This document shows, piece after piece, positions 33,367 through 43,519 of a stretch of 64,000 nt of DNA. Every line of letters begins with the position of its first letter. Positions within the stretch are counted from its first letter, which is position 1. The DNA is from Pseudoflavonifractor sp902362925. Its GTDB lineage: Bacteria > Bacillota > Clostridia > Oscillospirales > Oscillospiraceae. A model generated the notes under the pieces. The model saw only the letters and a program-made list of their open reading frames with translations. It was not told the DNA's origin and searched no databases. The position numbers were made by a program, and so were the translations under genes. The stretch lies in the NCBI GenBank assembly GCA_902362925.1, contig CABIYL010000007.1. The stretch is one strand, 5' to 3'.

Positions 33367-35628
33367 ATGAAAAAGCGCTGTCTTCCCCTGCTTTCCCTGG
33401 TTCTGGCCGGTTCCCTTCTGACGGCCTGCACCTCTCCCGCACCCGCTGAGACCTCCGGGTCCCCGTCCCCCTCCCAGTCCGCCGCCGGTATCTACACCCC
33501 CGGCGAGTACTCCGCCACGGTGGACGGCTTCGGCGGCCCCGTCACGGTGACCGTCACCGTGGATGAGAACGCCATCCTCTCCGTCTCCGCCGTGGGCGAC
33601 GACGAGACCGACGGCATCGGCTCCCGCGCCATTGAGGAGCTCCCCGCCGCCATCCAGGAGGCGGGCTCCGTTGACGTGGAGACCATCTCCGGCGCTACCA
33701 TCTCCAGCAACGCCGTCCTCACCGCGGCCAAGCAGGCCCTGGCCCAGGCCAAGGGCGAGTCCGCCACCCTCTCCATGGAGGACGGCACCTATGAGGCCAC
33801 CGGCAACGGCTTTGACCTGACCACTCCCGTGCCCGTCACCGTGGAAATCTCCGACGGCAAGATTGCCTCCATCACCGTGGGCGAGTGCAAGGAGACCGTG
33901 GGCATGCTGGCCTCGGTCAACGACCTGCTCATCCCCCGCATCGTGGAGCACCAGAGCCTGGCCGTGGACGCCATCACCGGCGCCACCTCCACCTCCAATG
34001 CAGTAAAGGCCGCTGTGCTGGACTGCTGCATCCAGGCCGGCGCCGACGAGGCCGCTCTCTATGCGGAGATTCCCGCCTCCACCGCTGAGGAGACCTATGA
34101 GGTAGACGTGATTGTGGTGGGCATGGGCGGTTCCGGCACCACCGCCGCCCTCTCCGCCGCGGAAAACGGCGCCAAGGTGCTGGCCATGGACAAGGCCGGC
34201 AAGTGGGGCGGCACCAGCGCCATCACCAGCGGCCCCGCCGCCGTCAACGCCCCCAGCCAGGTGGAGGCCGAGATCGCCGACTGGCCCGACCCCATCACCA
34301 ACGAGACCCGCACCAAGGCCGCCGGTGAGGAGCTGGTGGACGCCGAGGCCCTGTACAACGAGTGGACCAGCTACACCACCGTGGACGGCCAGCAGCACGC
34401 CAAAACCGACATCATCCGCCTGGAGATTGACCGCAGCGGCGACACCCTGGACTGGCTGTCCGGCTACGGCTTCCAGTTTGACCCCGCCCGTGGCTTTGTG
34501 GGCGGAAAGTGGGGCATCTTTGCTCCCTACAGCGGCGGCAAGACTCTGACCGAGAGCTTCTTCTCCTCCGCCTATGACAGCTTCACCGAGATGGGCGGAC
34601 AGTACCTGCTGGAGACCGAGGCCACTGAGCTCATCGTGGAGGACGGCCGCGTCACCGGCGTGAAGGCCGTCAAGGTCGACGGCACCCAGGTCACCGCCAA
34701 GGCGGACGCCGTCATCCTGGCCACCGGCGGTTTCGGCGGCAGCTCCGAGCTGCAGGAGGAGTACCTGGGCGAGAGCTGGAAGCTCTACGGCATGGCCCAG
34801 AACGACGGCGCCGGTATCCGCATGGCCGTTGAGGCGGGCGCCGCCACCTACAACATCGACATGCCCCCCATGTCCCACTTTGTGGCTCCCGCTCAGATTA
34901 TCACCTCCTTCGAGCCCTCCGACAACGACATCCCCTACGGCATGGTGTGCAGCGGCGAGGTGCTGGCCGTGGACCAGACCGGCGTGCGGCAGATGAGCGA
35001 GTCCGGCCTGGCCATGAACGCCTACACCATGGGCTCTCGCTACTTCACCATCTTCTCCAAGGAGCAGATTGACACCCTGCGGGAGCAGGGCTTCTCCGCC
35101 GACGCCTCCGGCCGCTACCTGAGCCAGGGCGGCGTGAAGGCCGACACCCCCCTGTCCAACATCGACGCCGTCCTGGAGGAGGGCATCACCATGGGCTTCA
35201 TCTACAAGGCCGACAGCCTGGAGGCTCTGGCCCAGGCCATCGGCGGCGACATGAGCGCCGACAACCTGAAGGCCTCTGTGGAGGCCTACGGTCAGGCCGC
35301 CGCCGGCGAGGACCCCCTGGGCAAGGATGCCTCCCTCTTCCAGCGTCTGGGCGCTCCCTCCATGGACAGCGAGTATTACATCGCCGTCACCGGCGCACCC
35401 TACATCTACAGCACCTGCGGCGGCCTGGATGTGGACGTCTCCATGCGGGTCCTGGACGAGAGCGGCGCCCCCATTGAGGGCCTCTACGCCGTGGGTACCG
35501 ACTCCATGGGCGTTCTGTTCACCAACACCAAGGGCTATGCCAACTACGGCGGCATCGCCCAGGCCTACGCCTTTGTGTCCGGCCGTGTGGCCGGTGAAGC
35601 CGCCGCTCAGGCGGTGGCCGGAAACTGA
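33367..35628 (+). CDS. Surface lipoprotein flavoenzyme: two FMN-binding domains plus fumarate-reductase-type FAD domain
   Basis: A 753-residue exported reductase. A lipoprotein signal (LLTAC, Cys near 19) anchors it outside the membrane. Two FMN_bind domains follow, with SGAT (Thr111) and DAITGAT (Thr207), the motifs on which ApbE attaches FMN covalently; the second fits the Asp-x2-TGAT consensus best. From about residue 245 comes a flavocytochrome-c/fumarate-reductase domain (VIVVGMGGSGTTAAL, ATGGFGG, and a C-terminal GLYAVGTDSMG). Such enzymes pass electrons from the membrane to fumarate, urocanate, cinnamates or other enoates. The acceptor is not known here. It is bracketed by a histidine kinase and a response regulator, so it is probably induced by its substrate. 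Confidence 0.93.
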   Translation: MKKRCLPLLSLVLAGSLLTACTSPAPAETSGSPSPSQSAAGIYTPGEYSATVDGFGGPVTVTVTVDENAILSVSAVGDDETDGIGSRAIEELPAAIQEAGSVDVETISGATISSNAVLTAAKQALAQAKGESATLSMEDGTYEATGNGFDLTTPVPVTVEISDGKIASITVGECKETVGMLASVNDLLIPRIVEHQSLAVDAITGATSTSNAVKAAVLDCCIQAGADEAALYAEIPASTAEETYEVDVIVVGMGGSGTTAALSAAENGAKVLAMDKAGKWGGTSAITSGPAAVNAPSQVEAEIADWPDPITNETRTKAAGEELVDAEALYNEWTSYTTVDGQQHAKTDIIRLEIDRSGDTLDWLSGYGFQFDPARGFVGGKWGIFAPYSGGKTLTESFFSSAYDSFTEMGGQYLLETEATELIVEDGRVTGVKAVKVDGTQVTAKADAVILATGGFGGSSELQEEYLGESWKLYGMAQNDGAGIRMAVEAGAATYNIDMPPMSHFVAPAQIITSFEPSDNDIPYGMVCSGEVLAVDQTGVRQMSESGLAMNAYTMGSRYFTIFSKEQIDTLREQGFSADASGRYLSQGGVKADTPLSNIDAVLEEGITMGFIYKADSLEALAQAIGGDMSADNLKASVEAYGQAAAGEDPLGKDASLFQRLGAPSMDSEYYIAVTGAPYIYSTCGGLDVDVSMRVLDESGAPIEGLYAVGTDSMGVLFTNTKGYANYGGIAQAYAFVSGRVAGEAAAQAVAGN

Positions 35629-35653
35629 CATCTCTTGAACGGGGAGGGGCAGC

Positions 35654-36349
35654 ATGTATCAGATTCTGTTGGTAGAGGATGACCGGGAGATCTGTGACAT
35701 TCTCAGTCACTATCTGGACCGGGCCAACTACGCCACCATTGTGGCCCACGACGCCCGGGAGGCTCTGTCCGTGGCGGCGTCCAGGCAGATTGACCTGATT
35801 CTGCTGGACATCATGCTTCCGGGCACCGATGGCATCGACTTGTGTGTCCAGCTGCGCCGCACCCTCTACTGCCCCATCATCTTCATCAGCTGCCTGGACG
35901 ACGAGGAGACCATTGTCCGGGCGCTGCGGATGGGGGGAGACGACTATCTGACCAAGCCCTTCCGCTGCGCCGTCCTGCTGGCCCACATTGAGGCCGCCCT
36001 GCGCCGGATGCAGCTGGGCAGCTCCCGGATTCTCAACGACATCCGGATCGGCGACCTGCTCCTCTCCCCCAAAGACCGCACCCTCACCCGCAATGGGGCG
36101 CAAATCTACCTCTCCCCCACGGAATTCGAGCTGCTGCTCTACTTCATCAACAATCAGGGCACGGTGCTCCGCTTTGAGGAGATCTACCAGTATATCTGGA
36201 AGAAGCCCAGCTACGGGGACCTGCGCACGGTCTTCTCCCACGTCCGCAATCTGAGGAAGAAGATTGAGGCCAACCCGTCGGAGCCCGTCCTGATCCGCAC
36301 CATCCCCAGGGTGGGTTACCAGTTCGACTGTCCAAAACCCGAACAGTAA
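35654..36349 (+). CDS. OmpR/PhoB-type response regulator
   Basis: A 231-residue regulator with receiver domain (acid pair EDD near 8-10, phospho-acceptor Asp52 in LLDIMLPG, Lys in LTKPF) and a winged-helix output domain ending in IRTIPRVGYQFD. It is the expected partner of the kinase two genes upstream. It follows the flavoenzyme by 25 bp, so kinase, enzyme and regulator form one unit and the regulator may activate the enzyme promoter. Confidence 0.95.
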   Translation: MYQILLVEDDREICDILSHYLDRANYATIVAHDAREALSVAASRQIDLILLDIMLPGTDGIDLCVQLRRTLYCPIIFISCLDDEETIVRALRMGGDDYLTKPFRCAVLLAHIEAALRRMQLGSSRILNDIRIGDLLLSPKDRTLTRNGAQIYLSPTEFELLLYFINNQGTVLRFEEIYQYIWKKPSYGDLRTVFSHVRNLRKKIEANPSEPVLIRTIPRVGYQFDCPKPEQ

Positions 36350-36350
36350 A

Positions 36351-36383
36351 AATGCGGCGCTGCCTTTTCGGCAGCGCCGCATT
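36351..36383. terminator. Bidirectional terminator between response regulator and addA
   Basis: A 14-bp perfect stem (36351-36364 with 36370-36383). Leftward it is followed by TTTTTAC, rightward by a weaker TTTG. Confidence 0.82.
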
Positions 36384-36400
36384 TGCTTTGCTGAGTGCTG

Positions 36401-39400
36401 TTATACCTCCACCGCCTGGTCCAGGGCGAAGAACCACAGGGCACGGCGGACTACCCGTTTGCCGGTCATCTCCTCCAGGGCGCGACTGTACGCCGTCAGC
36501 TGGGGGCGGTACTCCTCCGCCCGCTCCTGAATGGTGCGGCGGGTCACCCGGTCGGTCTTGAAGTCCACCACCGTGATGCCCTCCAGGGTCTCAAAACAGC
36601 AGTCCACCACGCCCTGGAGCAGCACCTGCTCCCCTTCTCCGGCACCGGGACAGTAGTCGGCGGCGGGCACCAGGATGGAGAACTTGAACTCACGCCGCAG
36701 AGACACCGACTCCATCATCTCCCGGCCCAGCGGGGACTGGAAGAAGGCGGCGATTTTGGCCGGGTTCACCGCCTCCCCCTGCTCGGGGGTGATGTAGGCT
36801 CCCGCCACCAGACGGGCAATCTCCTCCTTCACCTGCTCCTCCGTGCCCGCCCGCTCGAAGTCGATGTACTGCATGACCAGGTGGAGGGCGGTGCCCTTCT
36901 GGGCCGGTGTAAGGCCGAATTCCTCCTCGGCAAACCGAGGACGGCACAGAGCGCTCCGCTTGCCCGCGGGGACGGCGGCCGGTTCTTCCGGCTCACCCTG
37001 GGGCAACGGGAACTCCGCCCCGGACTCCTGGGCGGCTTCCTGGTCCAGCTCCCGGCCCTTGAGCTGGGTGGCGGTCAGCTTGGAGGGAATCTCCACGTCT
37101 CCGGCGTGAGGGTACCGCCAGGTGAGCACGCCGGTCAAATCACCCGTTGACTTTTCTTCAACACGCTCAGGCAGGACAGCGGCCCTCCGCTCAGGCGGCT
37201 GGAGCAGGTCGCTGCCGTCCACCCAGCGGATGTCCCAGTCCGGTCCCAGCTCCGCCGCCGCAATGGGCAGCGGGTAGTCCGCAGCCCGCCGGATGGCAAC
37301 GGCATCGGGCCTTGTGAGCACCGGCAGCAGCACCCACTGGCCCACCGACTGACAGCCGGAGAGCACCTGTGGATCGGCGGGGTACTCGGCGTCCTCGGCC
37401 AGCTTTCGCAGGTCGGCCGCCCCCCGGGTGAGGGCGCAGGAGAGAATCAGCTTCTCCTTTGCCCGGGTCATGGCCACGTAGAGCAGACGCAGCTCCTCGG
37501 CCATCATCTCATACTCCAGCTGTCGGGCCACCGCACGCCGGGCCAAGGTGGGATACTCAATCATCCGCTCCGTGTCCAGCCGCTTGGGACCCACGCCCAG
37601 CTGGGGGTGGAAGAGGATGGGCCGCTGCATGTCATCCCGGTTGAGCCGCCGGGTAAGCCCGGAGAGCAGGACAACGGGGAACTCCAGGCCCTTGGACTTG
37701 TGGATGGACAGGATGCGCACGCCGCCCCCCTCCCGGGCCGCCTGAGGCGCAGCCAGCTTGCCGCCGTTGTCCCGCAGGCGGGTCAGGTAGGTGAGGAAGC
37801 CGAAGAGGCCCTTGTGTCCGGCGGCCTCAAACTGCCGGGCCAGCTCACACAGGGCCAGCAGGTTCCCCTGCCGCTTCTCCCCCTCGTCCATGGCGCCGAA
37901 GATGCCCAGCAGGTTGGTGCGGTCGTAGATTTGCCACAAAAGCTGGTGGCTGTTCCGGTCACCGGATCGGAAACGCAGGTCCTCCAGCTCGGCCAGGAAG
38001 GCGGCGCAGTCCGCTCCGCCCTCCTCCGCCCCCTTCACCAGAGCGGCGTAAAAGTCCGTGTCCGGCGAGGCGGCACGTAGCACCGCCAGCCGGTCCGCCG
38101 TGAAGCCGTACACCGGGGAGCGGAGCACCGAAATCAGGGGCACGTCCTGCCGGGGGTTGTCCACAATCTGGAGCAGGGACAGGGCCACCGACACCTCGGT
38201 GGTCTCAAAGTAGTCGCCGCCCGCGTCGGCCTCCCAGGAGATATCCCGCTCGCCCAGGGCACGGGCGTAGTGGTGAAGCACCGAGTTGGGAGAGCGGACC
38301 AGGATGACCATGTCGCCGTACCCGGCGGGACGGGTGCCACCCTCCCCGTCGGACACCGGAAAGCCGCCGTCCTTCAGCTCCCGGATGCGCTTGGCCAGGA
38401 ACCGGGCCTCCAGCAGGTCACGGGGGGTCTTCTCTCCGCTCTCATCCTCGTCATCCCCGCCGCCGGCAGCCAGGTCCAAGGCGTCCAGCTCCACGGCGTA
38501 GTCCGCTCCGTCCGGATAGGATGCGCCCGGGTAGAGGGCCTCGTCGGCGGTGTAGTCCATCTCGCCGAAGGAGCGGGACATGATGCCCCGGAAAATGAAG
38601 TTGGCCCCCTCCAGCACCTGGGCACGGGAGCGGAAGTTTTTGGACAGGATAATCCGTCTCGGCTCTCCCTCTTCCGCCGTCTCATAGGGCGTGAAGGTGC
38701 GGTATTTCTCCAGGAAGATGGTGGGATCGGCCAGGCGGAAGCGGTAGATGGACTGCTTCACGTCGCCCACCATGAACAGGTTTCTGCCGTCCTGGGAGAT
38801 GGCGGAGAAGATGGCGTTCTGGACGGCGTTGGTGTCTTGGTACTCGTCCACCATAATCTCGTCATACCGGGCCGACCACTGCTTTGCCAGAGGTGTGGGG
38901 CTGCCGTCCTCCCCCACCAGCAGGCGCACCGCCATGTGCTCCAGGTCGGAGAAGTCCAGCACGCCCCGGCGCTCCTTCTCGGCGGCATAGGCCGCCTCAA
39001 AATCCTTCACCAGGGCGAACAGCCCCCGGACGGCGGGGTACACCGCCGCCATGTCGGAGAGCAGTCCGGCGCTGTCGTCGGAGAAGCCCTCGGCCAGCTT
39101 TTCCAGCCGCTTCTTGCATCGGTTCCGCACCGACTTGACCCGCTCCGCCGCCTCGGGACACTCGGTCATCTTCTTCCGTCCCGCAGGCGGGAAGGAGATG
39201 GGCAGAGCGGCGGCAGCGGCGTCCCAGCCCTGGGCCGCTCCGTCCAGGAAGGCCTGGAGCCCGGCGATGGTGGCCGAGATGGTGGGGGCGTAGTTGGCGT
39301 CCAGATTGGGGTCGCAGGCACAGTCCTCCAGGGCGCCCGCCATGCGGCTGAGCCAGTACCGCGCCTGAGCCGCGGCGTCCTCCAGCAGCAGCTTGCCCCA

Positions 39401-40033
39401 GGGGGTCTCCCCCGCGTCGGTGACCCCCTCCAGGGAGAAGGCCGCCCCCTGCTGGTCCAGCCAGGCAGCTGGGTCCGGGTGGCTCTGGACCCGGCCCCGG
39501 ATGTCCAGCACAATCTGCATCAGGCGGCTGTCGTCCCGCCCAGCGGACATGGTGTCCACCAGTTTTGCAAAATCGCTGTCCGGGGTGATGTCCTCATACC
39601 GCCGGTCCATCACCTCGTCCAGGGCACGCAGCATGAGCACCCCCGCCTCTCCCTCGTCGCACAGGCGGAAATCCGGGTTTACGTCCAGCATGTGGCCGCA
39701 CTCCCGGAGGAGCTGGGCGCAGAAGGAGTGGACGGTGGAGATTTGCGCCTTGTAGACCAGGGTCTGCTGGCGGCGGAGGTGGCGGTCGGTGGGGTTCCGG
39801 GCCAGCCGCTGGGACAGTTCCTCCACAATGCGGGAGCGCAGCTCGGCGGCGGCGGCCTTGGTGTAGGTGATGACCAGGAAGCGGTCGATGTCCAACCCCT
39901 CGTGCTCCACCCGGCCCAGCAGCCGCTCCACCAGCACTCTTGTCTTGCCCGAGCCGGCGGCGGCGGACACCAGCAATGCTCCACCCCGGTTGTTCACCAC
40001 AGCGGCCTGCTGCTCTGTCAGCTGAAAGGCCAT
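36401..40033 (-). CDS. addA: ATP-dependent helicase/nuclease subunit A
   Basis: A 1210-residue UvrD-like helicase with a C-terminal RecB-type nuclease, one half of the AddAB enzyme that resects double-strand breaks for recombination. Walker A is AAAGSGKTR, Walker B VDEYQDTN, and motif VI lies in LLYVAMTRAKEKLIL. The nuclease core GVVDCCFE and VVDFKTD is intact. Length is normal for clostridial AddA. It starts 15 bp after the end of addB. Confidence 0.97.
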   Translation of the reverse strand: MAFQLTEQQAAVVNNRGGALLVSAAAGSGKTRVLVERLLGRVEHEGLDIDRFLVITYTKAAAAELRSRIVEELSQRLARNPTDRHLRRQQTLVYKAQISTVHSFCAQLLRECGHMLDVNPDFRLCDEGEAGVLMLRALDEVMDRRYEDITPDSDFAKLVDTMSAGRDDSRLMQIVLDIRGRVQSHPDPAAWLDQQGAAFSLEGVTDAGETPWGKLLLEDAAAQARYWLSRMAGALEDCACDPNLDANYAPTISATIAGLQAFLDGAAQGWDAAAAALPISFPPAGRKKMTECPEAAERVKSVRNRCKKRLEKLAEGFSDDSAGLLSDMAAVYPAVRGLFALVKDFEAAYAAEKERRGVLDFSDLEHMAVRLLVGEDGSPTPLAKQWSARYDEIMVDEYQDTNAVQNAIFSAISQDGRNLFMVGDVKQSIYRFRLADPTIFLEKYRTFTPYETAEEGEPRRIILSKNFRSRAQVLEGANFIFRGIMSRSFGEMDYTADEALYPGASYPDGADYAVELDALDLAAGGGDDEDESGEKTPRDLLEARFLAKRIRELKDGGFPVSDGEGGTRPAGYGDMVILVRSPNSVLHHYARALGERDISWEADAGGDYFETTEVSVALSLLQIVDNPRQDVPLISVLRSPVYGFTADRLAVLRAASPDTDFYAALVKGAEEGGADCAAFLAELEDLRFRSGDRNSHQLLWQIYDRTNLLGIFGAMDEGEKRQGNLLALCELARQFEAAGHKGLFGFLTYLTRLRDNGGKLAAPQAAREGGGVRILSIHKSKGLEFPVVLLSGLTRRLNRDDMQRPILFHPQLGVGPKRLDTERMIEYPTLARRAVARQLEYEMMAEELRLLYVAMTRAKEKLILSCALTRGAADLRKLAEDAEYPADPQVLSGCQSVGQWVLLPVLTRPDAVAIRRAADYPLPIAAAELGPDWDIRWVDGSDLLQPPERRAAVLPERVEEKSTGDLTGVLTWRYPHAGDVEIPSKLTATQLKGRELDQEAAQESGAEFPLPQGEPEEPAAVPAGKRSALCRPRFAEEEFGLTPAQKGTALHLVMQYIDFERAGTEEQVKEEIARLVAGAYITPEQGEAVNPAKIAAFFQSPLGREMMESVSLRREFKFSILVPAADYCPGAGEGEQVLLQGVVDCCFETLEGITVVDFKTDRVTRRTIQERAEEYRPQLTAYSRALEEMTGKRVVRRALWFFALDQAVEV

Positions 40034-40047
40034 AACAATTCCCCCTC

Positions 40048-43000
40048 TTACGTGTTGTCCGTCTGTCCGCCGCCCTCCTGCTCCTCCACTCTGGCCCAGA
40101 ACTCCCCGGCGCTCACCGTGGGCAGCCAGCGGCGGCGGTCGGAGCCTCTGCCCTCCTCAAAGTGGCAGGCCACGGCGTAGTCGCAGTATTGGCAGGCGTT
40201 TTTCTCCGGCCCCTTCCAGAAGGGGGCGGCAGCGATGTTTCCGGCGGCAATCTCCCCGCCGATGTCCCGGAGTACCCGTTGAATGTGCCGCTCCAGACGG
40301 CCCAGCCGCTCGGCGGACACCAGAGCGTCTCCGGTGATGGCACCTGTACGGGAAGACACCTTTACAGGCAAAAAGCGGATGCCCTCCGGGCCGGGGTGCT
40401 CCATGGCCTCCAGCACCTCCGGGTCGTCCAGCACCAGACCACGGCGGCGCAGCTCCCGGTCCACCGCCTGACGGCGTGCCGCCTCGGTCATGGTGCGGCT
40501 GCCGGCGATGACCGCGTCCCGGGCGGGCAGGTAGAGCACCCCCGCCGGGTCTATCTCATGCCCGCCGAACAGGTCCTTGCCCTCCTTCTGGAGGGTAAAG
40601 AGGTAGAGCAGCATCTGAAGGCCCATGCCGTTCCACACGTCGGTCAGGTCAAAGGATTTGCGGCCGGTCTTGTAGTCCACCACCCGTAGATTCAGGCGGC
40701 CGTCCTTCACCCAGCCGTCCACCCGGTCCACAAAGCCGGAGATGCTGATGGTGACCCCGTCCACCTCCAGCTCCACCGGGGGCAGGTCCTTCCCCGAGCC
40801 GAAGCCCAGCTCAAAGGCGATGGGCTTGAAGTCGGAAGCGGACAGCTCCTCGGCCACGTTGCGGACCACCGCCCGCACCGGCTTGAGCAGCCGCTGGAAC
40901 AGATAGCGGAACCGGGGCGTCTCCTCGGCCAGGCCGCCCAGCTCCTCCCTGATATAGCGCTCCACAATCTCGTCGGTGAGAGCGTCCAGCTTGTCGCCGT
41001 CCACGCCCCCATTCTCATCCCGCCACTCCTCGCTCTGGAACACATGCTCCAGCACGTAGTGGACAAAGGTGCCGTACTCGGGCGCTTGGAAGCCCGCCTT
41101 CTTCCGGGGCTCCGCCTTCAGGCCGTACTGCATGAAGTAGGAGAAGTGGCAGGACTTGTACTTGTCCATCCGGGAGGCGGACATGGGCACCCGGCTGCCG
41201 TAGAGGGCGTCCACGGCGGCACGGGACAATTTGCCCCGGGTAAGCCCGGCGGCCTGCTCCATCCGCTCTACCAGGGGGGCGTACTCCGGCATGGCCCGCA
41301 AAGCCTCCGCCGCCTCGGGGTACCGCCCCGCCAGCTCCAGCGCGGGCCGTGGGGCGAACAGCCGGAAGGCCCCCTCCAGCTCCGCCTCGGTGACCGGGCG
41401 CAGGGCCGGGAACAGCCCCCGCAGCCGGGGAATCAGGAAGGCGGGCCGCTGCTCCTCCCCGCCGCTGCCCATGGCCGCCCAGCTCACCGACAGCCGCTCC
41501 CCCGCCAGGGCGCAGGTCTCGTAGACGATGGTCAGCTCACGGCCCAGCTTTTCGGTGAGGGTGGGAGCCAGCTCCAGGCCGTAGGAGGCCAACAGGGAGC
41601 GGTCGTCGTCGTTGAGCAGGCCGGGGGATGGGGCTGCCTGGGGGATAGCCCCGTCGTCCGCACCCAGGAGAAACACCGCTTTGCAGTGCTTGTGGGCCAG
41701 ACGGGGCATCTCGCCGGCGGTGACCCGGTCCAGGGACACGGGGATGGCGCCCACGTCGTACTGGGAGAGCACCAGGGAGAAGAGCCTGGCGAACTCGTCG
41801 GCCTCCATGGGGGTGTCTCCCACAATCTGGGCGCACTGCTCCAGGGCGTTGCACAGGATGTCCCACAGCTGGCTGTACTCCTGGGCCAGAGCGGGCTCTC
41901 CCCGCTCCTGAAGAGCGGCGGTCCGCTCCTCCAGCCGCTCAGGCAGGCCGATACGCTCCAGGAAGGCGTACAGGGCCTTGGTGTGGCCCAGGCCGGTGTG
42001 GTCCGGGTTCTTCCGCAGCTCCTCCAGGGGTGCGATGACCTGCCGCCGGACGGCGTTGAGCCGGGTTAGCAGGGCCTCGTCCTCCGGCCTGACAGGCAGG
42101 CCGTACCCCTTGGGGTGCATGGTCCAGTCCCCCTTCTGGGTCCAGCGGCTCCCCCGCAGGTCCCACTTGAGGGCGTAGTTCTCCAGCAGGTCCCGATCCT
42201 CCTCCGAGATGCCGGTGAGGCCGGTCTTGAGGTAGCGGAACAGGTCGTCGTACTGGTAATCCCCCGCCACTGCGGTCAGGGCGGAGGTGATGAGGGCCAG
42301 GATGGGCTTTTGGAGGATGTCGCTCATCTTGGCCAGGAACACGGGCACGCCGTACCGGGCGAAGATGGTCTCGATGAGCTCGCCGTACCCCTCCATGCTG
42401 CGGGCGGTGACGGCGATATCCCGGAACCGGTAGCCCTCCTCCCGCACCAGCCGGAGAATTTCCCCGGCGGTGTACTCCACCTCGGCGTAGGGGCTGCCCG
42501 CCTTGAAGAGGGAGATATGGGCCGGCTTGTCCGCCCACGGTGTCTCAGGCGCGTCAAAGAGATGGGCCTCCAGAAAGGCCAGCTCCTCCGGCCCCTCCTT
42601 GGCACGGCCTTCCTGTACCTCCGTCCGGGCGTGGACGCCGTTCTCACGGGCCAGACGCAGCAGGCTGCGGGCCGTGTGACGGGCGGGCGCGAAGATACCC
42701 GCGCTGTCCCGCTCGTCGTCCAGGCTGTCGCAGGTCAGGGCCACGGTCACCGAATTGGCCTGCTTGAGCAGGGCCTTGATGACCAGGTTTTCCTGGGGTG
42801 TGAAGTCGGTGAAGCCGTCCAGATACACGTCCATCCCCTTTGCCCAGCCGCTCTTCTCCAGTCCCTCCGCCAGACGGGTCACCCGGTCCCGGGGGTCGGC
42901 GGCACGGCGTGCTGTGAGGGCCTCATAGGCGCCGTAGATAAGGGACAGGTCCAGCAGCTTGTCCCCCTCGGGGCCGTCGGCCTCCTCCCCTGCTGTCCAC

Positions 43001-43404
43001 AGGTGCTTGGGCGTGACGCAGCAGCTCTTCAGCTCGTCCACCGTGGCGATGAGGCCGGAGAGAAACTCCGGCTTCCGGGAGGGACGGCCGTACACCTTCA
43101 GTTCCCCTGCCACCGCCTGGAGGGCGGCGTACATCAGCAGCAGCCGTCCGCCCGCGTCCAGGGTGGGGGCGGCCAGTCCGCCGGTGACGGTGAACACACG
43201 GCCCGCCATGCGGGTAAAGGAGAGCACCTCGGCGTACCGGGACACCCGGTTCCCCCCGATAGCACACAGGCGGCGCTCCATGTCGTGGGAGTGCTGCTCC
43301 GGCACCACCAGCACCTGAGGCCGGACGCCTCCGCTCTCTCCGATGCGCCGGAGCATGGCTGTGGTCTTTCCGCTCCCCGAGCGGCCCAGCAGCAAATTCA
43401 GCAT
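40048..43404 (-). CDS. addB: ATP-dependent helicase/nuclease subunit B
   Basis: A 1118-residue partner of AddA with an intact Walker A (LGRSGSGKT), an inactivated helicase core as usual in AddB, and a C-terminal nuclease with VDRVDGW and RVVDYKTG. The four iron-sulfur ligands are visible: one Cys in YKSCHFSY and three in ACQYCDYAVAC. The ATG at 43404 has GAGAGGAG upstream; a longer open frame ahead of it is ignored. Transcribed with addA. Confidence 0.96.
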   Translation of the reverse strand: MLNLLLGRSGSGKTTAMLRRIGESGGVRPQVLVVPEQHSHDMERRLCAIGGNRVSRYAEVLSFTRMAGRVFTVTGGLAAPTLDAGGRLLLMYAALQAVAGELKVYGRPSRKPEFLSGLIATVDELKSCCVTPKHLWTAGEEADGPEGDKLLDLSLIYGAYEALTARRAADPRDRVTRLAEGLEKSGWAKGMDVYLDGFTDFTPQENLVIKALLKQANSVTVALTCDSLDDERDSAGIFAPARHTARSLLRLARENGVHARTEVQEGRAKEGPEELAFLEAHLFDAPETPWADKPAHISLFKAGSPYAEVEYTAGEILRLVREEGYRFRDIAVTARSMEGYGELIETIFARYGVPVFLAKMSDILQKPILALITSALTAVAGDYQYDDLFRYLKTGLTGISEEDRDLLENYALKWDLRGSRWTQKGDWTMHPKGYGLPVRPEDEALLTRLNAVRRQVIAPLEELRKNPDHTGLGHTKALYAFLERIGLPERLEERTAALQERGEPALAQEYSQLWDILCNALEQCAQIVGDTPMEADEFARLFSLVLSQYDVGAIPVSLDRVTAGEMPRLAHKHCKAVFLLGADDGAIPQAAPSPGLLNDDDRSLLASYGLELAPTLTEKLGRELTIVYETCALAGERLSVSWAAMGSGGEEQRPAFLIPRLRGLFPALRPVTEAELEGAFRLFAPRPALELAGRYPEAAEALRAMPEYAPLVERMEQAAGLTRGKLSRAAVDALYGSRVPMSASRMDKYKSCHFSYFMQYGLKAEPRKKAGFQAPEYGTFVHYVLEHVFQSEEWRDENGGVDGDKLDALTDEIVERYIREELGGLAEETPRFRYLFQRLLKPVRAVVRNVAEELSASDFKPIAFELGFGSGKDLPPVELEVDGVTISISGFVDRVDGWVKDGRLNLRVVDYKTGRKSFDLTDVWNGMGLQMLLYLFTLQKEGKDLFGGHEIDPAGVLYLPARDAVIAGSRTMTEAARRQAVDRELRRRGLVLDDPEVLEAMEHPGPEGIRFLPVKVSSRTGAITGDALVSAERLGRLERHIQRVLRDIGGEIAAGNIAAAPFWKGPEKNACQYCDYAVACHFEEGRGSDRRRWLPTVSAGEFWARVEEQEGGGQTDNT

Positions 43405-43519
43405 ATGTCCCTCTCTCCTCTCGTCTGGGCTTGCAGAGATGATGATACCATGACGGCATGGTATATTGCCAGGTTTTTCGGTTGCCCCGCAAGGGGCGAG
43501 AAAAACGGCTGAAAGCAAA

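Noticed and set aside
33283..35655. 790-codon open frame antisense to the flavoenzyme
   Set aside because: Low-complexity Gly/Val/His-rich translation produced by GC-rich codon bias of the real gene; no ribosome site and no recognisable domain.
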